From Bacillota bacterium (GTDB lineage: Bacteria; Bacillota; Clostridia; Saccharofermentanales; Fastidiosipilaceae): DNA of 19,788 bases. The position numbers and the translations under genes are program-made. The notes under the pieces were generated by a model that saw nothing but the letters and a program-made list of their open reading frames with translations, did not search any database and was not told the origin of the DNA. Shown piece after piece: positions 14,633 to 19,788 of this stretch (positions are counted from its first letter, which is position 1; each line of letters starts with the position of its first letter). The DNA is taken from NCBI GenBank assembly GCA_023388205.1, contig JAEWGS010000093.1:1-19788 (forward strand), given 5' to 3'.

Positions 14633-15895
14633 TTACCAGACGTTATGCGTCTCTTCGACCGCATCTTGTTCTTCAGTCAGACCGTCGATTCGGTCAACCA
14701 TCACGTTGCCTGAAAATTTGCGTCCAGCCTTGATCGTCAAACCGTGGTTGAACACAGAGATACCATCTGAACAATATTTATTGGTATAGGGAGAATCTGG
14801 ATCTTCGGGATCCGGAACTGCGATCACACCATCACCGATGACCGTGTCCAAACCCACGATCACTTTTTCAAGGACCGCCCCTCGGCCCACATGTGCGCCA
14901 GGCATCAAGACGCAATCTTTGATTCGTGCACCCTCTTCGACCACGCACGCGGCACCTAAAACACTGTGCTCCACGCTGCCCAAAATACGACAGCCATCGG
15001 TCATCGCCGAGCGGGACACATGGGCATCGCGCCCAATATAGTGCGCAGGTTTGATCGGATTTCTGCTGTAAACACGCCAGTCGGCATCTCGGAAATCGAG
15101 CTCATCAGGATGGTCTAAAAGATCCATATGCGCTTCCCAGAGCGAGGAAATCGTTCCGACATCTTTCCAATAACCCGCGAAACGGTAGGCTAAAAGCGAC
15201 TGTCCTTCATTGAGCATTTTCGGAATGATGTTCTTACCGAAATCATGCGCTGAATTCGAATCTTGTTCATCTTCAATCAGTGCTTTGCGCAACTTAGGCC
15301 AGCTAAAAATATAAATGCCCATCGAGGCCAAATTACTCTTGGCATGTTGCGGCTTCTCTTCGAATTCAACAATGCGATCTTCTTCATCCGTATTCATAAT
15401 GCCAAAGCGATACGTTTCTTCCCAAGGCACTTCAATAACTGCGATCGTACAGTCCGCCTCGCGTTCACGATGCGCTCTGAGCATTTTCGCGTAATTCATT
15501 TTGTAGATGTGGTCGCCCGAAAGGATGAGCACATAGTTCGGATCAAAGTTATCAATAAATCCGATGTTCTGATAAATCGCATTGGCGGTATTGGTATACC
15601 AGTCCATGCCCGAGAAGTGTTGGTAAGGAGGAAGGATGAAGGCGCCGCCGTTATTGCGATCCAAATCCCAAGGATGGCCGTTCCCCACGTAAGTATTCAG
15701 CGCGAGCGGCGAATACTGTGTCAGGACACCCACGGTATCAATACCCGAGTTGGTGCAGTTCGACAGCGGAAAATCGATGATGCGATAACGACTCCCAAAA
15801 GGAATAGCAGGCTTAGCCATCGTGTTCGTGAGCACACCCAAACGAGAACCTTGTCCTCCGGCCAAAATCATCGCGATCATGTCCTTCTTGGCCAT
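14633..15895 (-). CDS. glgC: Glucose-1-phosphate adenylyltransferase, catalytic subunit
   Basis: Makes ADP-glucose from glucose 1-phosphate and ATP, the committed step of glycogen synthesis; cytoplasmic; 420 aa (typical 380-430). Pyrophosphorylase loop GGQGSRLG (13-20), KPAIPFGSRYRIIDFPLSN, LSGDHIYKMNY (125-135) with Asp128 equivalent to the catalytic Asp142 of E. coli, and FEEKP (178-182) with the glucose-1-phosphate Lys181. Two spots differ from the common form: WYTNTANAI where WYKGTANAI is usual, and FGS instead of FGG. The C-terminal left-handed beta-helix carries hexapeptide-like repeats. ATG 15895 is preferred over an in-frame start 39 bases upstream because GAGGAGG lies 5 nt before it. 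First gene of the operon. Confidence 0.96.
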   Translation of the reverse strand: MAKKDMIAMILAGGQGSRLGVLTNTMAKPAIPFGSRYRIIDFPLSNCTNSGIDTVGVLTQYSPLALNTYVGNGHPWDLDRNNGGAFILPPYQHFSGMDWYTNTANAIYQNIGFIDNFDPNYVLILSGDHIYKMNYAKMLRAHREREADCTIAVIEVPWEETYRFGIMNTDEEDRIVEFEEKPQHAKSNLASMGIYIFSWPKLRKALIEDEQDSNSAHDFGKNIIPKMLNEGQSLLAYRFAGYWKDVGTISSLWEAHMDLLDHPDELDFRDADWRVYSRNPIKPAHYIGRDAHVSRSAMTDGCRILGSVEHSVLGAACVVEEGARIKDCVLMPGAHVGRGAVLEKVIVGLDTVIGDGVIAVPDPEDPDSPYTNKYCSDGISVFNHGLTIKAGRKFSGNVMVDRIDGLTEEQDAVEETHNVW

Positions 15896-15984
15896 AGAAA
15901 CCTCCTCAAAAGCGCTAAGAAATAAGCAGATCATGTGCTTAGAGTCGCCAGCCTAAAAGCTGTAGGGCTCATAAGACACTAGAC

Positions 15985-16013
15985 AGTATAGCAAGTCTCT
16001 TTGCCTCTTTCCA
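15985..16013 (-). promoter_or_regulatory. Promoter of the glg operon
   Basis: On the minus strand, -35 TGGAAA (16008-16013), 17-nt spacer and extended -10 TGC-TATACT (TATACT at 15985-15990). The leader of about 80 nt contains a hairpin TAAGCA/TGCTTA shortly before the glgC ribosome binding site. Confidence 0.6.
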
Positions 16014-16225
16014 CAACAAAAATGTTTATTTTGTTTTTTTCTTTGGTGAGTATAGGCAATTCTTGAGTATGGATCGAGTCTGATTCATTTAGGATCTCTG
16101 TGGGATTTGGCGAAATAGCCCATTTAAGCAAGTAAGTAAGACAAAAAACTAGCTACTTTAAGATGAGGGCAATTTTGCCTTCGCTTTTCAAGCTTCATCT
16201 CGCTTTGGAGGTAGGATCTGGCCAT
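16014..16225. other. Intergenic region between glg promoter and exporter terminator
   Basis: Part of a roughly 490-bp gap between glgC and the permease gene. It holds an AT-rich stretch with ACAAAA/TTTTGT arms followed by T (16013-16042), which is too weak to call a terminator. No gene or known RNA was recognised. Confidence 0.5.
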
Positions 16226-16266
16226 AAAAAACGTCCCTTTCGCTTCACAGCAAAAAGAGACGTTTT
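16226..16266 (-). terminator. Terminator downstream of the ABC exporter operon
   Basis: On the minus strand AAAACGTCTCTTTTTGCT (16249-16266) pairs with AGCGAAAGGGACGTTTT (about 16228-16244), ending in a T-run; a similar T-run on the other strand could make it bidirectional. It lies about 120 bp past the permease stop. Confidence 0.8.
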
Positions 16267-16389
16267 CATTACGCGTTTAGAAAATTTCGCGGCATGAGCT
16301 TAGATACGTTTCAACGCGCAGTCTAAGATAACCCCAACAGCACGCCCACAGGCAGGCATTTGAGCCCACCCACAGGGACCTGGCCTTCC

Positions 16390-18246
16390 TCAACTCATTT
16401 GAATGTAGCGCCGATGGAAGAAGCTTCGGATCAGAAGATAAACCACGATCGGACTCAAGATACAATATATCGCCGCCGGAAGCAGCGCCGTCAAGGGCGT
16501 GACCCAGCGATACAAGTAGACCAAGACCAGCCATCCGCCTGGGAGCACGACCAAAAACAGATTAATTAAAATCTGGATGTAAGCACGAAGTGCCATTCGG
16601 CCGCCTTTCATCATGCGCAGCTCATCCGTCCAGTGTAAGTTAGGCCAGAAATCCAACAACATCGATACCATGGGCATCGCCAACATGAGGCAAATTCCAA
16701 TCAGAGCAAGCAAGAGCACTGAGAGTGTCGGCACACCTAAGGCCAGAAGTCCGATCATAAAGAGTATGAAAAGAACGAAGTTCGGTCCCACACCCAGAAC
16801 AAAGATGCTCAGCACTTTGGAGTGAAAATATTGCGAAGGAGAAATCGGCATCGCTTTGAAATGAAACAGGTCTTCCCCATCTCTAGAAAAAGAGCTCATC
16901 GCGGTCATCCCTGCGCCGCCCCCCAAGGTTGCATACAAGATCATGCCCAAAACAAAAAAGTTATATTCGAAGCTTCCGATATGAATCGTTGGTAAGAAAA
17001 GGCGAAGCCCTAATAACAGATTCGAACCTTCCGATTTAGCTGCGCCATAAACTGCAATCCCGATGACCGCCAAGAAATAAACAGGCATTAGGAAAGCTGA
17101 CAGCATCAGCTGTTGAAACAAAGCTGGCGAACGGCGGATGCGCTTCATATCTTGAGCAAAGAGGCTTCGCACAGCGGAACGGCGACGACTGCTTTTGACA
17201 ATGTCTTCTGCCTTAATATCCTTTTTCTTCATCCCGCCCAAGGAGTTGAGTCGCAAGATCGTCTTAAAGTAGTTCTTCCCTGTAATCAAGAGCGTGATAT
17301 AGGTGATGATTAGCGGCACCGCGACGACCAAAACAATGCAGAGCAACTTGAGCAAGCCTTGTGAGGTCAGAGCTTTTTGCATCAAAGCCAGCGGCATCGC
17401 AAAAATCCAAACCAAGACTTGAACGACAGGATGAACGCCTACCGTATCAAGGGCCTTTGCCCAGGCATTGCTTTGCTCGTGACTTTGCGAACTGATGTAG
17501 CTCGATCCCACACCGAGGAAAAGCGCAAAGCAAATTAAGATGATGCCACTCCACATACTGAACTGATCCTTGCTCTTAAACAATCTCAGCGTATGCATGA
17601 GAAAGCCGATCAGCAAAATGATGAACATCGCACTGTAAAGCGTGCTCGCAAATCCGGCCAAAAGGCCTAAAACCAAATCGCCCCATGAAAGCTTGGTATT
17701 TAGGGCAAAGGGAGAAACGTGAAGTCTCAGAAGCCCCCTTAAAGTCGGATGTTGCGCGCTCGCCGCACCTAAAATCAGGCCCAACGAAGCCAGCAAAGTA
17801 GACAGCTGCGCATACAGGCTTTGACAGACTTTGGCCCCGAGAATCACGCGCTTAGAAAGCGGCAATCCCAAATAAAATGAGATATCCGAAGAAAAATAAA
17901 GTTGAGATATCGCATAAAAGCTATAGAAAAACAGAGTAAAAAACGCCGTGACAAAGCCCACGTAGAAGAGCGTCTCAGGAAAATTCTTGAGCATCCCCAA
18001 GCTCATGCCCATGGAGGCAAAAATCAAAAAGATAAATGCTGAAGAAAGAAGCGTCAGCAAAATCTTCCCCGCTTTGCCCATCTTTTGAGAAAGGCCGTTT
18101 GGGGCCATAGCAAGGGGCCGCTTCTTGCCAAAAAGCGAGCTGCGTTTTGTAGCTTTTGCTCTTGTCGAAGCCGAAAGGGCGTGGTTTTCCCCCTTTTGCA
18201 TGATCCGAAAAAGCGTCCATAACGTCTTATAAAAAGGCTGGTCCAT
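16390..18246 (-). CDS. ABC transporter permease (putative exporter, ABC-2-like)
   Basis: 618 aa integral membrane protein with about 12-13 hydrophobic segments: two near 60-115, a cluster through 150-370, and a C-terminal set from about 390 to the end. The N-terminal 60 residues are basic and cytoplasmic. The arrangement resembles the putative ABC exporter family of Pfam PF16949, whose members pair with a short ATPase; the substrate is unknown. RSLFAQDMKRIRRSPALF (about 360) looks like a coupling-loop region, and the segment GGAGMTAMSSFSRDGEDLFHFKAMPIS resembles the conserved SREG-like motif of such permeases. ATG 18246 has GAGG 5 nt upstream; the in-frame GTG six bases earlier overlaps that site. 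It follows the ATPase gene by 28 bp. Confidence 0.85.
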   Translation of the reverse strand: MDQPFYKTLWTLFRIMQKGENHALSASTRAKATKRSSLFGKKRPLAMAPNGLSQKMGKAGKILLTLLSSAFIFLIFASMGMSLGMLKNFPETLFYVGFVTAFFTLFFYSFYAISQLYFSSDISFYLGLPLSKRVILGAKVCQSLYAQLSTLLASLGLILGAASAQHPTLRGLLRLHVSPFALNTKLSWGDLVLGLLAGFASTLYSAMFIILLIGFLMHTLRLFKSKDQFSMWSGIILICFALFLGVGSSYISSQSHEQSNAWAKALDTVGVHPVVQVLVWIFAMPLALMQKALTSQGLLKLLCIVLVVAVPLIITYITLLITGKNYFKTILRLNSLGGMKKKDIKAEDIVKSSRRRSAVRSLFAQDMKRIRRSPALFQQLMLSAFLMPVYFLAVIGIAVYGAAKSEGSNLLLGLRLFLPTIHIGSFEYNFFVLGMILYATLGGGAGMTAMSSFSRDGEDLFHFKAMPISPSQYFHSKVLSIFVLGVGPNFVLFILFMIGLLALGVPTLSVLLLALIGICLMLAMPMVSMLLDFWPNLHWTDELRMMKGGRMALRAYIQILINLFLVVLPGGWLVLVYLYRWVTPLTALLPAAIYCILSPIVVYLLIRSFFHRRYIQMS

Positions 18247-18274
18247 AAACACCTCGATCTCTTACGTCTTGGTC

Positions 18275-19054
18275 TTAGCGCTCAACATGTGTCGCAGGCG
18301 CTGCACTTGGTTCAAAACCAGATGAGGCGTCATCTTCTGTCAATTCTAAGAAAAGATCTTCAAGCGAAGCCTGCTCACCACGTTGCTTACGCAATTCATC
18401 AATCGTACCCACGAAGATCAAGCGGCCCTTAGAAATCACGCCGACACGATCCACCAAACGCTCAGCGACGTCCAAGACATGCGTAGAAAACAAAACCGTA
18501 TTCCCCGCACGACTGTGCTCTCGCATTTTTTCTTTGAGCCAGAACGCAGACTTCGGATCGAGCCCCGTCATCGGCTCATCTAAGACCCAAAGGTTAGGAT
18601 TCGGCAAAAGGGCGCCCAGAAGCATCATCTTTTGGCGCATGCCGTGTGAATAAGATTGGATCTGCTGGCCCAAAGCAGAGTCGATTTCCAAATCCTTCGC
18701 CAATTTCTGAATCCGTTCGGAGCGTTCTTTCGCATCGACGCCATAAATGTCTGAAATAAAATTCGCATACTCTAATCCAGTCAGGCGCAGCAAATGATCG
18801 GGTGAATCCGGACAATAGCAAAACTCTCGTTTCGCCGCGAGATTTCCATCTTTCATTTCCTGCCCATTGATCACAATACGACCTTCGTCGGCTTCAATCA
18901 CCCCTGTGAGCATTTTGATGAGCGTGGATTTCCCCGCACCATTTGGCCCCAAAAGACCAAAAATTTCGCCATCTTGGATCTCAAGCGTCAGCTGATTTAC
19001 AGCCCATGTCTCTCCCCCGTTGTAGCTCTTAGATACTCGATCAAATGTCAACAT
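18275..19054 (-). CDS. ABC transporter ATP-binding protein
   Basis: 259 aa single ABC domain that powers the adjacent permease. Walker A GPNGAGKST (36-44), signature region YSHGMRQK (135-142, in place of the classical LSGGQ), Walker B LWVLDE (155-160) followed by MTGLDP, and H-loop His202 (STHVLD). The Q-loop reads YCPDSPD, with Asp where Gln is classical, a pattern seen in exporter ATPases of this kind. The last 25 residues (after LELTED) are low-complexity and unrelated to the domain. First gene of a two-gene operon with the permease. A weak AGGAT lies close before the start. Substrate not deducible. Confidence 0.93.
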   Translation of the reverse strand: MLTFDRVSKSYNGGETWAVNQLTLEIQDGEIFGLLGPNGAGKSTLIKMLTGVIEADEGRIVINGQEMKDGNLAAKREFCYCPDSPDHLLRLTGLEYANFISDIYGVDAKERSERIQKLAKDLEIDSALGQQIQSYSHGMRQKMMLLGALLPNPNLWVLDEPMTGLDPKSAFWLKEKMREHSRAGNTVLFSTHVLDVAERLVDRVGVISKGRLIFVGTIDELRKQRGEQASLEDLFLELTEDDASSGFEPSAAPATHVER

Positions 19055-19084
19055 ATCCTATCCATCCTTAACTGTAGTGCTCTT

Positions 19085-19113
19085 ATTCTATCAAGCGCCC
19101 CGCTCGACACATT
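19085..19113 (-). promoter_or_regulatory. Candidate promoter of the ABC exporter operon
   Basis: On the minus strand an extended -10 TGA-TAGAAT (TAGAAT at 19085-19090) lies 17 nt from a weak -35 AATGTG (19108-19113). The -35 overlaps the outer arm of the inverted repeat at 19105-19179. Confidence 0.4.
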
Positions 19114-19179
19114 AAGTATTCATAAATTTCGACTGACCGCAAGTTCGGTATTCGATTGATAAATACGAGCGATGTGTCG
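19105..19179. repeat. 75-nt imperfect inverted repeat upstream of the ABC exporter operon
   Basis: Outer arms CGACACAT (19105-19112) and ATGTGTCG (19172-19179) are perfect. Moving inward, a GTATT-x-AT-x-AA block near 19116 is matched by its complement ending near 19167. The centre is ACCG-CAAGTT-CGGT. It could form a long hairpin in RNA, or present paired operator half-sites next to the promoter. Confidence 0.65.
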
Positions 19180-19285
19180 ATTAATAAAAGGAGAAAGCTT
19201 ACTTTTGCTCAGTTTGGAGAGCCGCCTTCTTGCGTCGTTTCGCGCCGCACCACTCGGGGCTTTTCCTAAAAAGAAAAAGCTGTGC

Positions 19286-19291
19286 TATAAT
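19286..19291 (+). promoter_or_regulatory. Extended -10 promoter of tRNA-Pro
   Basis: TGC-TATAAT is a perfect extended -10 (TATAAT at 19286-19291), 30 bp before the tRNA; the -35 region is AT-rich but poor. Confidence 0.65.
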
Positions 19292-19320
19292 ACCCCTCCG
19301 GTGCATTTTTAAGCGCTATC

Positions 19321-19393
19321 CGAGGTGTAGCTCAGGTGGTAGAGTGCCTGCTTTGGGAGCAGGATGCCGCAGGTTCGAGTCCTGTCACCTCGA
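19321..19393 (+). tRNA. tRNA-Pro (anticodon UGG)
   Basis: 73 nt with acceptor CGAGGTG (19321-19327) / CACCTCG (19386-19392), discriminator A19393 and no encoded CCA. Anticodon stem CCTGC/GCAGG encloses TT-TGG-GA with TGG at 19354-19356. T-arm with GGTTCGAGTCC is standard. Confidence 0.97.
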
Positions 19394-19399
19394 GAGCGA

Positions 19400-19425
19400 G
19401 CCGTCCCTTGGGGACGGCCTTTTTT
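19400..19425 (+). terminator. Terminator of tRNA-Pro
   Basis: GCCGTCCC (19400-19407) pairs with GGGACGGC (19411-19418) around TTG and is followed by a T-run. It starts seven bases after the tRNA end. Confidence 0.94.
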
Positions 19426-19636
19426 ATATCTTCTTCTAAACTCTTTCCTGCCTAAATCGCCACTGCCCCCTCACATCATTTCTACTAGGGTTCGCTTTTG
19501 GCCATACGACTTCAGCACAGAAATGACCCAAAGCAAGCTCATCCATTAACAGACGCATGCGATGATTTTCGACAGGGTCAAGCTGGACCTAGATCGATCC
19601 AGTCGCGCTCAAAGGCTTTTTAGGTGCAGGAGGCGA

Positions 19637-19788
19637 TCAGGCAATCTTGCTCAAATCAATCACTTCATCAAAATCATTTAATACTTCTTCATTAAAATGA
19701 TGACTGACCATAATAACGCCAAAATCGTTTTGTTCTAACATCATTTTTTCGATTTCCATCGCATTTTTTGCATCGAGTTGTGAAGTCG
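19637..19788 (-). CDS. ABC transporter ATP-binding protein, C-terminal fragment (gene continues beyond window)
   Basis: Only the last 50 codons are visible. They begin TSQLDAKNA, the D-loop that follows the Walker B of an ABC ATPase, and continue to the H-loop VIMVSHHF before ending IDLSKIA and a TGA at 19637. That makes it the 3' end of an ABC ATPase, likely a small single-domain one since little follows the H-loop. A hand count gives 48 G+C in 148 bases (32%), clearly below the neighbouring genes, so the gene may be recently acquired. Transport substrate cannot be judged. No terminator was found in the 240 bases between it and tRNA-Pro. Confidence 0.8.
   Translation of the reverse strand, partial: TSQLDAKNAMEIEKMMLEQNDFGVIMVSHHFNEEVLNDFDEVIDLSKIA

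Noticed and set aside
15263..15925. 220-codon open frame on the plus strand across glgC
   Set aside because: Antisense shadow of glgC with no domain.
16013..16042. AT-only hairpin upstream of the glg promoter
   Set aside because: Stem of six A-T-rich pairs is too weak to call a terminator, and no plus-strand gene ends here.
19583..19602. CTGGA/TCCAG hairpin near the right edge
   Set aside because: Five base pairs with no T-run after it; not enough for a terminator.
1..19788. CRISPR array, insertion sequence or prophage genes
   Set aside because: No spaced direct-repeat array, transposase, integrase or phage structural gene was found; the repeats present are only two-copy tandem units.

Overview
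The window looks like chromosomal DNA of a low-to-mid G+C Gram-positive bacterium (Bacillota, probably a Clostridia-type fermenter). The evidence is a ThiT-type thiamine ECF S-component under a TPP riboswitch, the paired glgC-glgD arrangement, strong AGGAGG-type ribosome binding sites, tRNA and tmRNA genes without encoded CCA, and many compact hairpin/U-tract terminators. The genus cannot be assigned from sequence alone.

Layout. (1) 1-2869, minus strand: a galactose/glucose-type ABC importer operon, with a promoter, a sugar-binding protein (mglB-like), a perfect intercistronic hairpin and the ATPase mglA, which runs off the left edge. (2) 3082-4296: uridine kinase udk (minus) with its terminator, then a roughly 475-bp gap with two imperfectly paired, RNA-like elements. 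(3) 4297-5190: thiT (minus) behind a TPP riboswitch, divergent from yaaA. (4) 5189-9343, plus strand: yaaA, tmRNA (ssrA), tmcAL, tRNA-Ser(GCU), a membrane-anchored thioredoxin-like protein and a low-molecular-weight tyrosine phosphatase. (5) 9483-9827: a C-terminal relic of an alpha/beta hydrolase. (6) 9811-16013, minus strand: a cytoplasmic GH13 glucosidase with its own promoter, and the glycogen operon glgC-glgD-glgA. (7) 16226-19113, minus strand: a two-gene ABC exporter (ATPase then permease) behind a 75-nt imperfect inverted repeat. (8) 19286-19425: tRNA-Pro(UGG) with promoter and terminator. (9) The right edge holds the AT-rich 3' end of another ABC ATPase.

The genes fit a carbohydrate-storing fermenter. 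Galactose or glucose enters through Mgl, GlgC/GlgD make ADP-glucose, GlgA builds glycogen, and the adjacent GH13 enzyme can trim maltodextrins. The rest is housekeeping: thiamine uptake, uridine salvage, peroxide protection, ribosome rescue and tRNA-Met modification.

The standout is the Mgl binding protein. Compared with E. coli MglB (recalled from memory), it appears to be a natural circular permutation. The segment equivalent to MglB residue 86 onward directly follows the signal peptide, and the segment equivalent to residues about 5-80, carrying the Asp14/Phe16 sugar ligands, is moved to the extreme C-terminus. Nearly all ligand residues are preserved in the new order. The protein also has no lipobox cysteine.
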